15,137 nt of DNA from positions 1 through 15,137 of the forward strand of contig JAYYDJ010000022.1 of the NCBI GenBank assembly GCA_036160955.1. The letters are read 5' to 3'. The translations under genes were made by a program, and so were the position numbers. The notes under the pieces were generated by a model, which searched no databases, was not told the origin of the DNA, and saw only the letters and a list, made by a program, of their open reading frames with translations. This DNA comes from GCA-2699365 sp036160955. GTDB taxonomy: Bacteria > Verrucomicrobiota > Verrucomicrobiia > Opitutales > Coraliomargaritaceae. Below are positions 1 through 7,427 of this stretch, piece after piece (the first letter of the stretch is position 1; the number at the start of each line of letters is the position of its first letter).

Positions 1-2
1 CA

Positions 3-3000
3 CGCGTAAATATGGTGGATCCTTTTTTAGACAGTATAAATTCTGTGGAACGGTACTATCGAACAGCGTTGGCTCAGGTATTAGATCCGACGGCAGTTAG
101 TAATTTGGATGGCGATCAATTACTTTCGGGCACAAGTTCTCGGTGGAAAGATGAGAACCTGGATCCCTCTAAGATTTCTAGCCATAAAAATATCCCCATG
201 TTTTTAGAGGATGATTTACCAAGTGGGGCGAGCCTTGATGGTATAAGTCGTGAATTTTTCCACGATTTTACGGTTCATTCTAGCGGGGTGCTAACCAATG
301 CAAAAGATGGTGGATTAAAGCGCGATCTTTCTACTGCGTTGCTTAATTTACCTGGTGACATGAGAGGGCCGATATTCGATCCTTATGGAGGAGTTCAATC
401 GACAGGAGATCCTGGAGGCCCTAACTGGGAGCAACTAGCTGACTACTATCAATTGGCCATTAACTCAGAAGATTCTGACGCGCTACAATTGCGGATGCCT
501 ACGACGAAGCAAGTGGGAATAGCACCTGTAGTCACCCGTTGGAATTTGACGTTTTACGGTTTTGCAGACTACAACGGGATGGGTGATGAGTGGACAACCG
601 GAGGTTACAATTATAGTATAGGACTATTTCCACTTATAACTCTATGGAACCCTTACAACAAAGACCTAGAGCTTCCAGAAATAGGTGTAGAATGTGAGTT
701 TCCTCGCAGAATGGAAGTTTGGTCTTCTACGGTTGAAGATGATGTCAAATTCGGTTACCCGCGAGAAAGTGTAGCAGTAATTACAATGGGCAAATTTTCT
801 GGGGGTACAACTTACCGAACTGTAGTTAAGTTTAGGATTAAGCCCATAACGATCCCTGCTGGTCAGGCATATAACTTTACTGCACCGCATAATTCTATAT
901 TTGATTCAGAAGATTCGAATAATGGGAGCAACAATATCCTTGTCCCAGGAGGTTGGTCAGCAGGCAACATGAATGGCTTTTATACAGACCCATTCCCTGG
1001 TACAGGAACTACTGAATTTTTTTACGCCGCAAAGAATGCCTCAGGTGATAGGATGCCGTGGATGCACGCCACAAAAAGAGTAATGCCCGTTATTAGTGCT
1101 GCCGCAAGCTCTGGTGGTGGTTTATGGCGACCGGTACTTAATTTGTATGATTTGAGCACTGACGATACTTTCGATATTGATGGTTCGAATCGCTTTAAAT
1201 CGCTTACATTTTGGGGTTTAAACGGAAATATTGGTGACATGATAACTAACAATGGGCCCAAATCCAGGTATGCTGGCCATAGTTGTCATAATCCTCGTGT
1301 GATTCGATTAAACAGGATTGATAATCTTAGCGCACAGCTTCTGGATAGCCCACGCTTTAGTAACTTTTTGCAACCACTTGGGTCATCTGATGGGGCAAGT
1401 TACACTGATCCTGGTACTAATACGGCAGCTGACTTGAATGCGATGGATAGCTGGAAACTAGCCGGCAAGAACATAGGAATGTCTGCAGCACTTAAATTTC
1501 CAGATATGCCGTTTAATGATACTAACGAAGTGCCTATTCATTTATACAGAAACTTTAATCCAACTGCCCCAGTCGTACAAAGGCCAATTAATGCGGAAGA
1601 AGATCATTGGGGTTCTATTGCGACTATGTATACGCGCGGACCCAGCACTAGATTTAGTGGGGATAATACAGAGAATTATCTTCCTGGTACAGAATATGCG
1701 AATGCTCCACTTGGGCTAGGATATGGGATAAATAGTACAAGTGGTTCAGATCAAGCTATACTTTACGAGGTCTCTAAACCGCTGAATATTGGCCATCTAA
1801 TGCACGCAAATCTCTTTAATTACTTTGGGACAAATAATGAGTTAGAAATTTCTAATGGTTCTTCGACAACCAATCATAAAAAGTATAACGCAAATGTTCA
1901 CCAAGCTCTTTACTCAATACCATCGCATGCTATTGGAAATTCGTTTCCAGATATACACTTGCCGCTGAATGCATCTAAGCTTAATCCAAGCGCTAAGAAT
2001 TACAAAACAAATGGAGGTGCGCCGGTCAAATGGTGTCATTATGACTATTCTTATGAGCTAAATTCTGCCCTGTGGGATGGGTATTATTTTTCGGGTATAG
2101 ATCCTGCCGAATCCGCTGTTTTCCCATTACCAAACACCCGTTTAAGGGATGTAGCTACTAATAGTTCATTTAATCTTACAGACCCACAAGAAGCAGCAGG
2201 GCGCCTCATGCTGGACGGGGCATTTAATATTAATTCTACATCTATTGCTGCATGGGAATCTATACTCGGAGCTATGCGAGAGATCGATAATATTGATGGG
2301 GGAACTACTAATTCTCCCGATCAGTTGCACAACTTCTCGCGCTTTTCAGAGTCGTTGGAAGACTCTAAGGGTACATTACCTGACTTAAGCGGCGACGCTG
2401 ATTCAATTGCTGCGGGTTTTCGTAGCTTAACTGATATCCAAATAGCTAGCTTGGCATCGGCGATTGTCGCCGAGATTAGACTGCGCGCGTCTACCTCTGA
2501 TTCTGATGGATTTATCTATCCATTTACGAGTGTTTCTAATTTCGTAAATCGCTCCTTGGACACAAGTACGAGGGAATTTGCTTTAAGTGGTGTGTTGCAG
2601 GCAGCTATTGATAAGTCTGGGATAAATGGATTAAAATCAGGAAATTCTGGTTTATGGGAAAATCAAAATCTCGATTACTATCCACTCTACGAGGAGGGTA
2701 ATCTGACTGCTGAAGAGAGGCCTCGCACAGACGGGATGCCGGGGTCCCTGACACAAGCAGACCTCCTAAACAAGATAGGACATTTACTACAAGCTCGTAG
2801 CGACACATTCCTTATACGTTCGAGTGGAGATGCTATAAATCGGTTTGGTGGTGGGGCAAACCAGTCATCCGGACAGGCTTACTATGAAATGGTTGTCCAA
2901 CGTACTCCTGAGTATATTGATTCTTCGCAATTAGCTTACGAGTCAGTTGGTCCAAGTAGCTCACAAATTAATCAGAAGTTTGGGCGTAAATATCAAATCG

Positions 3001-3035
3001 TTTCTCAAGGTTGGGTTTCAAAGGAAGACATTTAG
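3..3035 (+). CDS. Verru_Chthon cassette protein A (5'-truncated by window edge)
   Basis: This is a large protein of the Verru_Chthon cassette, a Verrucomicrobiota gene set whose other members resemble type II secretion/type IV pilus pseudopilins; its exact role is unknown. The frame is open to the left edge (R-V-N precede the first ATG at 12), and the N-terminal membrane segment usual in the family is absent, so the gene very probably starts upstream. About 1010 codons are visible, close to but below the family's usual size. Family-like features are the GGLKRDLSTAL stretch (visible residues about 100-110), LWNPYNKDLEL (about 213-223) and the C-terminal block with VVQRTPEYID followed by KFGRKYQIVSQGWVS and an acidic end. 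The protein is rich in Asn, Ser and Gly, as expected for an exported protein. An unknown secreted protein follows 18 bp downstream, probably in the same transcript. The family assignment is from remembered signatures, with high confidence; the function is not established. Confidence 0.88.
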   Translation, partial: RVNMVDPFLDSINSVERYYRTALAQVLDPTAVSNLDGDQLLSGTSSRWKDENLDPSKISSHKNIPMFLEDDLPSGASLDGISREFFHDFTVHSSGVLTNAKDGGLKRDLSTALLNLPGDMRGPIFDPYGGVQSTGDPGGPNWEQLADYYQLAINSEDSDALQLRMPTTKQVGIAPVVTRWNLTFYGFADYNGMGDEWTTGGYNYSIGLFPLITLWNPYNKDLELPEIGVECEFPRRMEVWSSTVEDDVKFGYPRESVAVITMGKFSGGTTYRTVVKFRIKPITIPAGQAYNFTAPHNSIFDSEDSNNGSNNILVPGGWSAGNMNGFYTDPFPGTGTTEFFYAAKNASGDRMPWMHATKRVMPVISAAASSGGGLWRPVLNLYDLSTDDTFDIDGSNRFKSLTFWGLNGNIGDMITNNGPKSRYAGHSCHNPRVIRLNRIDNLSAQLLDSPRFSNFLQPLGSSDGASYTDPGTNTAADLNAMDSWKLAGKNIGMSAALKFPDMPFNDTNEVPIHLYRNFNPTAPVVQRPINAEEDHWGSIATMYTRGPSTRFSGDNTENYLPGTEYANAPLGLGYGINSTSGSDQAILYEVSKPLNIGHLMHANLFNYFGTNNELEISNGSSTTNHKKYNANVHQALYSIPSHAIGNSFPDIHLPLNASKLNPSAKNYKTNGGAPVKWCHYDYSYELNSALWDGYYFSGIDPAESAVFPLPNTRLRDVATNSSFNLTDPQEAAGRLMLDGAFNINSTSIAAWESILGAMREIDNIDGGTTNSPDQLHNFSRFSESLEDSKGTLPDLSGDADSIAAGFRSLTDIQIASLASAIVAEIRLRASTSDSDGFIYPFTSVSNFVNRSLDTSTREFALSGVLQAAIDKSGINGLKSGNSGLWENQNLDYYPLYEEGNLTAEERPRTDGMPGSLTQADLLNKIGHLLQARSDTFLIRSSGDAINRFGGGANQSSGQAYYEMVVQRTPEYIDSSQLAYESVGPSSSQINQKFGRKYQIVSQGWVSKEDI

Positions 3036-3053
3036 TTTTCTGACTTAGGGAAA

Positions 3054-3857
3054 ATGAAAATTATTCAATTACAACTTATAGTTGGTTCGATCCTGATGGG
3101 ATCTAATTTATACTCTCAGGTTGGCTCTACTCCTAAGGTAGAGCTATATAATTTGAGCATATTTTTCATTAATTACCAAGAGACAGACAATCCAAGGACT
3201 ACGACTACAGGAATTAACCTTAAGTATATATCAAAAGGTGAAGTAAGACGCATAGGCGCCAGAGTAGGTTCGCTAACTCGCGAATTTAGTTACACAGGGC
3301 AGCGTAATTTTTCATTTGTTGAAGAGGTTGTTAACGAGGAAGGTGTGGTAACTCACGTCCCTATTGTTGGCGCAGACCTAGGAGCGAAAGGACGTAAGGT
3401 AGTGTTACTTATACGTGATCCGAGTGGGCGCTTAGTTTCGAGGATATTTGATATAAGTGCATCTAAATTCTCAGAAAATTCTGTTAGGTGCATCAATTTG
3501 GTTAGAAAACAAATACGTGCTAAGATAGGTAGCCGCATAAGAGATTTATCTCCAATGAGTGCGAGAGACTTTGAAGTTAGCGGAGATACTCGTAAATTTC
3601 TGGTTCCGCTTATTTTAGCGACAGCAGGTCAGGGCGACAAAGCAGTGATCATCGAGAAAAGCCGAATATCGATGAAACAAGGAGAGCGAAGTCTAGTATT
3701 TTTGTATCACGACCCACGAGATTTGAACAAAGTAAGATATAAGCGCGTTACCCTAAGTGACGAACTAGCTTTTGAAGATGAGACAGATGACGAGGTTCAA
3801 GAAACCGAATTGAACGATGATGCCGCACGACAAGCAGAGAAAGAGGCAGGTCTTTAA
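3054..3857 (+). CDS. Secreted protein of unknown function, next to Verru_Chthon cassette
   Basis: This 267-aa protein is not recognised. It has a probable signal peptide: K at position 2, a hydrophobic stretch over residues 4-17, and a small/polar cleavage zone around NLYSQ (18-22). The mature part is basic and beta-rich, with two similar-looking segments, KGRKVVLLIRDPSGRL (about 112-127) and GERSLVFLYHDPRDLNKV (about 210-227). That might be a duplicated beta-domain (inference). The last 30 residues are strongly acidic (EDETDDEVQETELNDD) and probably disordered. The ATG at 3054 is supported by a short AGGG at 3047-3050, one of the few Shine-Dalgarno-like matches in the window, and lies 18 bp after the stop of the cassette protein A gene, which suggests cotranscription. 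No Cys sits at the cleavage site, so it is not an obvious lipoprotein. Its role may be tied to the cassette, by position only. Confidence 0.8.
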   Translation: MKIIQLQLIVGSILMGSNLYSQVGSTPKVELYNLSIFFINYQETDNPRTTTTGINLKYISKGEVRRIGARVGSLTREFSYTGQRNFSFVEEVVNEEGVVTHVPIVGADLGAKGRKVVLLIRDPSGRLVSRIFDISASKFSENSVRCINLVRKQIRAKIGSRIRDLSPMSARDFEVSGDTRKFLVPLILATAGQGDKAVIIEKSRISMKQGERSLVFLYHDPRDLNKVRYKRVTLSDELAFEDETDDEVQETELNDDAARQAEKEAGL

Positions 3858-4015
3858 CATTTCTGCTACCGAGACCTATAGTTGTCTTTACTCCATCCTA
3901 AGAGAGTCCTATTAAAGCTACCGACATATACGGATTGCTGAGGTAAAACCGACACCGTCGTACTGGATTACTTAGCTTTACTCATTGTTTTAGCAAGTAT
4001 GTGTAGTTAACCTAC

Positions 4016-4058
4016 TTGTAACATAAAAGCCATAAAATCGTCATATTGGTTTTATACT
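4016..4058 (+). promoter_or_regulatory. Weak Pho-box-like repeats and -10 upstream of phoB-like gene
   Basis: Three 7-mers lie at exact 11-bp steps: TTGTAAC (4016-4022), AAGCCAT (4027-4033) and TCGTCAT (4038-4044). The third resembles the E. coli Pho-box half-site CTGTCAT. A good -10 hexamer, TATACT (4053-4058), starts 9 bp after the last unit. The arrangement suggests PhoB autoregulation, which is known for E. coli phoBR. The middle unit is poor, so the site is weaker than those at 7305 and 12606. Confidence 0.35.
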
Positions 4059-4100
4059 TTAACTTTCTTTAGTTTTGCGTAAATATTTAAGTTTGTTTAT

Positions 4101-4790
4101 ATGCATAAAATATTTGTTTTAGATGATGAACCTGACGTCACGGAATTACTTAAATATTCGCTCGAATTAAAAGGTTACAACGTTCACGCGTTCAACAATT
4201 CATTAGAGTTTATCTCTAAAGCCAGAGATGTCGTACCAGATTTAATGATCTTAGACGTAATGATGCCAGATTTAGATGGTATACAATTATGTAAACTTAT
4301 ACGAATCGATCATAAAATAAATTCAAAACCAATTATATTTCTGAGCGCCAAGAGCGAGGTTGAGGATCGTGTTAAAGGTCTAGAATCTGGTGCAGACGAC
4401 TATTTAACGAAACCTTTTAGTATAGAGGAATTACTATTAAGAGTAGAAGGTTTATTGCGACGAACTAAACTTGAAGAAGGCGAAATAAGTGATTCATACA
4501 TTGGAATCTCTGGCGTTGTTATTAACGATACCCTCCACCAATTAACGGTTGATGGCAACGAAGTTTTAGTCACGGCGACTGAATTCCGGTTATTAAAATT
4601 ACTTATGACTCGCAAGAATCGGGTTCAATCACGAGAGCATTTACTGACAAACGTTTGGGGCTACGACACTAATATCGAGACACGTACCATAGACACTCAC
4701 ATTCGTCGACTGAGAGAAAAACTTGGGCCTTATTCACATTTGATCGAGACTGTGCGTGGTGTAGGTTATCGTATAGTCAGTACTCAATGA
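4101..4790 (+). CDS. phoB: PhoB-like OmpR-family response regulator
   Basis: This 229-aa regulator is the usual length for an OmpR/PhoB-family DNA-binding response regulator. The receiver domain (residues 2-120) has the acidic pair D8-D9, the phosphoacceptor D52 in LDVMMP, S82 in the switch position and K104 in the TKP motif. A winged-helix effector domain (about 133-227) follows, with the recognition-helix region TRTIDTHIRRLREKLG and the closing GVGYRI hairpin. Phosphorylated by its partner kinase, it would dimerise and bind direct repeats with 11-bp pitch upstream of target promoters. The downstream gene overlaps it in an ATGA junction. The ATG at 4101 begins the canonical first beta strand, so the start is secure even without a Shine-Dalgarno sequence. 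Assignment to PhoB rather than another OmpR-family member rests on the PhoR-like partner, on Pho-box-like repeats and on a PiT-like gene nearby. Confidence 0.85.
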   Translation: MHKIFVLDDEPDVTELLKYSLELKGYNVHAFNNSLEFISKARDVVPDLMILDVMMPDLDGIQLCKLIRIDHKINSKPIIFLSAKSEVEDRVKGLESGADDYLTKPFSIEELLLRVEGLLRRTKLEEGEISDSYIGISGVVINDTLHQLTVDGNEVLVTATEFRLLKLLMTRKNRVQSREHLLTNVWGYDTNIETRTIDTHIRRLREKLGPYSHLIETVRGVGYRIVSTQ

Positions 4791-6064
4791 ACTGGCTTGT
4801 TTCCATAGCACTTTTTGCGGTTTCGGTAGTACTCTTTTACAAATTCACCAGATTGCGTGCATTACTTAGAAATATTGAAATGGCCATTCGTGATCGTTGT
4901 CAATTGCAGCCACAATTATCTAGAAGAAGCCTAGAACAACTAGGCGTTACCAAAGTCATTGATCCTTTAGATGTTCTATTAAAATCGCGTTCAACTAAAG
5001 CTTTTAAAAAAACGACGCGCTCGCATCGAGCAGAAGCCTTGTTGGCCGCAGTACAGGAGGCAATTATTGTTTTTAATTCAAAAAGAATTATTGAATATGC
5101 AAATTTAGCAGCCAAAAACTTACTTCGCGACGGTAAAAAACTTAAAGGGCTGAGCCTAGATAAACTTTTAAAATCGACGTCCCTTTTAGAGTTTTTAAAC
5201 GAATCTTGTAACAATGAGAAAACAGAGCCCCGTCAGCTCCAAATTAAAAGAGGTGAGGAAATTCTTTGGCTGGAAGTTACTTCAGCTAAGGTAAGAGCAA
5301 GCAAACCTACGAAGAAGTCTTCAACGCTACTTATTCTTTATAATATAACTACACTAAAGAAACTTGAAGAGACACGGCGCGAATTTGTAGCCAATGTTTC
5401 GCACGAATTAAAGACTCCTTTAACAATTATTAAGGGATTTTCAGAAGCATTAATTAATAGGGATCCTGCACTTAAACACTTTGATCAAGATAAGTTCGTA
5501 AAAAAGATATATAATAATGCTGAACGGCTACATTTGTTAGTCGAAGACCTTTTAACACTATCTCGCCTAGAATCTCTCCCTAAATCTATCGACCCATCAG
5601 CACAAGAATTAACACCATTACTCAACGAGGTAGCTGAGGGATACCGCGCACGCCTGGATACAAAAAAACAAGTAATAATAGTGAATGTAGAGCAAGCAAT
5701 CGGACATGTATATTTTGATCGTTTCCGTATTCAGCAAGTGTTGGATAACATTTTAGAGAATGTTTTTCGCTATGCACCTGAATTTTCTAAGATAGAAATA
5801 AAAGCGAAGTTAAAAGATAATGATTCGATAGTTGAATGCTCTATAACAGATGACGGACCAGGTATTGCAGCGAAAGAATTGCCAAAAATTTTTGAGCGTT
5901 TCCACCGGGTTGATGTAGGGCGCTCCCGAGAAAGAGGCGGTACGGGCCTTGGGTTAAGTATTGTGAAACATATTATTCAGCAGCATGGCGGTAAAGTTTT
6001 TGCGAAGAGCAAGATAGGAAAAGGCACCAGTATACATTTTTGCCTTCCAACAGAAATGAAATGA
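4787..6064 (+). CDS. phoR: PhoR-like membrane sensor histidine kinase
   Basis: This 425-aa histidine kinase pairs with the upstream regulator; its ATG overlaps that gene's stop by 4 bp (ATGA), implying translational coupling. One transmembrane helix is visible (residues 3-20), then a short linker and a PAS-like segment (about 80-190). The HisKA domain carries the phosphoacceptor H206 in VSHELKTP. The HATPase domain shows an N box around 321-331 (NILENVFRYAP), the G1 box DDGPGI (355-360), the F box IFERF (369-373) and the G2 box GGTGLGL (384-390). All catalytic boxes look intact. There is no periplasmic sensor domain, as in PhoR proteins that receive their signal through Pst/PhoU at the inner membrane (known for E. 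coli PhoR); no pst or phoU gene is in view. Its kinase nature is near certain, while the phosphate-sensing role is inferred. Confidence 0.85.
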   Translation: MNWLVSIALFAVSVVLFYKFTRLRALLRNIEMAIRDRCQLQPQLSRRSLEQLGVTKVIDPLDVLLKSRSTKAFKKTTRSHRAEALLAAVQEAIIVFNSKRIIEYANLAAKNLLRDGKKLKGLSLDKLLKSTSLLEFLNESCNNEKTEPRQLQIKRGEEILWLEVTSAKVRASKPTKKSSTLLILYNITTLKKLEETRREFVANVSHELKTPLTIIKGFSEALINRDPALKHFDQDKFVKKIYNNAERLHLLVEDLLTLSRLESLPKSIDPSAQELTPLLNEVAEGYRARLDTKKQVIIVNVEQAIGHVYFDRFRIQQVLDNILENVFRYAPEFSKIEIKAKLKDNDSIVECSITDDGPGIAAKELPKIFERFHRVDVGRSRERGGTGLGLSIVKHIIQQHGGKVFAKSKIGKGTSIHFCLPTEMK

Positions 6065-6173
6065 TTTTTGTTTATACAAAGAGAGAATTTACTTTCAGCC
6101 GTTTATGCTTAGCGTTAATTACCACATTAAAATATTTAATACTTGGCGGTGTAAAAATAATCTACCGCATAAA

Positions 6174-7010
6174 ATGATACTATATGGACTGTTTCTTATA
6201 ATTTTTTTGGGTAATACAAGTTTTGCTAAAGAAGAGTTAAACACTCTCGAAGAACTCCCTGCTCTTCAAGGCGCAAAAATTAAATTTGAGCTGGAGCAAC
6301 TTCCTTCTGGGCTTTGGCCTACTTTCATACAATTGAAGGATTCACATAGCCTCGCAAAAAAAGTAGGGTTTCGAGGAACCCTCCTTAGAATTGAGAGCGA
6401 TCAACTATTGGTTGATTTTGGTCGCCACGGCTTAATTAAAGTCGATCCGCACCAAACTAATTTCTTTGATGAGATAATGGCTCACATCAAAAATAAAAAG
6501 GTCAAAGAATTCCCAAACCTTACCTTACAGATCGGAAATAAATTGATGCGCTTTGACCAAGGGGAAAAATCTGGGGCGATTCGTTTTGAGGAAATTGAAA
6601 CGAAGGTACTTTACATTTTACTTTATTTAGACCGGTACAGCCCCGATCAAGCGCAGGATCTGCTTGATTTTGGAACGGTCTACTCTTACCTAGAAAAATG
6701 CTATTCTAATCTTATCGTTGTTTTAATGCCAAATGATCGAACTTACTATGATTTTGGCGCTACCACCAGTTATCCTGTACCCATGATAGCCCCTCACATG
6801 CGTAGAGGCTATATTGATAGCTTAGCTCATCAAATAGTTACTTACCCGACTTTGGTTGCCTGCGATGCCAATGGAAAGATTTTAGCCCGCTCAGATTCGA
6901 CTCTGACTTTGAAAAATCTCCCAAGTGCGCTCGAGTCACTGTTGCGACTAATAGATATTGACTGGAATAGTGCCGCAGGGAAGATCAAAAATAAAACCGA
7001 AGAGAAATAA
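6174..7010 (+). CDS. Exported protein with possible thioredoxin-like fold lacking CXXC
   Basis: The product is 278 aa from the preferred start; I do not recognise a named family. A longer reading frame begins at ATG 6105, but its first 23 residues are polar and precede a clean signal peptide (MILYGLFLIIFLGNTSFA, then K-E-E), so ATG 6174 is preferred; neither start has a convincing Shine-Dalgarno sequence. After the signal peptide comes a beta-rich segment (mature start to about 105) that could be an SH3-like barrel. The C-terminal half has a thioredoxin-like pattern: a strand VLYILLYLD, a helix, a strand NLIVVLMPND, then VTYPTLVACDANGKIL, where the YP would be the cis-Pro. The redox CXXC is absent, so a binding or scaffold role would be likelier than thiol exchange. 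It follows the histidine kinase gene by 109 bp and may share its transcript. Confidence 0.75.
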   Translation: MILYGLFLIIFLGNTSFAKEELNTLEELPALQGAKIKFELEQLPSGLWPTFIQLKDSHSLAKKVGFRGTLLRIESDQLLVDFGRHGLIKVDPHQTNFFDEIMAHIKNKKVKEFPNLTLQIGNKLMRFDQGEKSGAIRFEEIETKVLYILLYLDRYSPDQAQDLLDFGTVYSYLEKCYSNLIVVLMPNDRTYYDFGATTSYPVPMIAPHMRRGYIDSLAHQIVTYPTLVACDANGKILARSDSTLTLKNLPSALESLLRLIDIDWNSAAGKIKNKTEEK

Positions 7011-7304
7011 AATTACTTACATAGTAATGGGAAACCTGGTATTAATGCTGTCTCCCCAGTTATAGAAAACAAACTCTTTTATTTTAAGATAGTGCCTTAG
7101 TAGGGCACTTGACCATAATAGCATATCTGTACTCATGGCATACTATTCAGTTGTAGATAGAATGCGGGCTGAGATTTTTAGTTTATATGTAGACGTTTCG
7201 GTATAAAGTTTTCAGTGAGCTAGATTGCTTTTGTAAATTGCATACTAATTATTTTGAGGAAAATATAGTAACTAGACGTATATTTATTATGATTAAGCGG
7301 TCTT
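7011..7304. other. Non-coding first part of a 417-bp intergenic region
   Basis: AT-rich sequence between the thioredoxin-like gene and the receptor operon. Apart from one short hairpin (7091-7109) I see no RNA gene, convincing reading frame or long repeat. It is long enough to hold upstream activator sites, but none stands out before the repeat at 7305. Confidence 0.5.
7091..7109 (+). terminator. Weak hairpin after the 6174 gene
   Basis: AGTGCC (7091-7096) and GGCACT (7104-7109) are perfect inverted repeats, extendable by a T-G wobble pair to 7 bp with a 5-nt loop. It lies 81 bp after the stop codon and could end the phoBR-side transcript. No T-run follows, so it does not look like a canonical intrinsic terminator. 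Confidence 0.25.
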
Positions 7305-7349
7305 TTGTTACGTTATTGTTACGTTATTGTTACAATAACAGTGCATGAT
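7305..7349 (+). promoter_or_regulatory. Pho-box-like triple direct repeat and promoter of the receptor operon
   Basis: TTGTTAC occurs three times at exact 11-bp steps (7305-7311, 7316-7322, 7327-7333). The 11-bp unit GTTACGTTATT is perfectly duplicated (7307-7317, 7318-7328), with a partial third copy, GTTACAATAAC (7329-7339). E. coli PhoB sites have the same design: 7-bp half-sites (CTGTCAT) plus 4 A/T-rich bases, 11 bp per repeat. A possible -10, CATGAT (7344-7349), starts 11 bp after the last TTGTTAC, the same spacing as at the 12606 site; TACAAT at 7361-7366 is an alternative -10. The site probably activates the receptor and PiT-like genes under phosphate limitation (inference). Confidence 0.6.
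7323..7339. repeat. 17-bp dyad overlapping the direct repeats
   Basis: GTTATTG (7323-7329) and CAATAAC (7333-7339) form a perfect 7-bp inverted repeat with a 3-bp spacer, superimposed on the second and third units of the direct repeat. It could be a binding site for a dimeric regulator, or a chance result of the third unit's sequence. Confidence 0.5.
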
Positions 7350-7427
7350 TTAATTTGTTTTACAATGCGTTCGAAAATGGACTACCTCCATGTAAAATTA
7401 AACACACGCTAATCTCATACACTTAAT

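Noticed and set aside
12..14. ATG at 12 as the true start of the cassette protein A gene
   Set aside because: The frame is open upstream to the edge and the family's N-terminal membrane segment is missing, so this is probably an internal Met.
3994..4018. Inverted repeat CAAGTA / TACTTG before the phoB-like gene as an operator or terminator
   Set aside because: Only 6 bp per arm with a 13-bp spacer and no T-run; weak in such AT-rich DNA.
6105..6173. N-terminal extension of the thioredoxin-like gene from ATG 6105
   Set aside because: These 23 codons give a polar stretch in front of a complete signal peptide; starting at 6174 gives a normal exported protein.
7135..7206. Small 23-codon reading frame in the intergenic region
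   Set aside because: Very short, no ribosome binding site, no recognisable composition; expected by chance in a 417-bp gap.
7323..7339. Dyad at 7323-7339 as a transcription terminator
   Set aside because: A/T-rich stem, only a 3-nt loop, no following T-tract, and it sits inside a promoter-like repeat.
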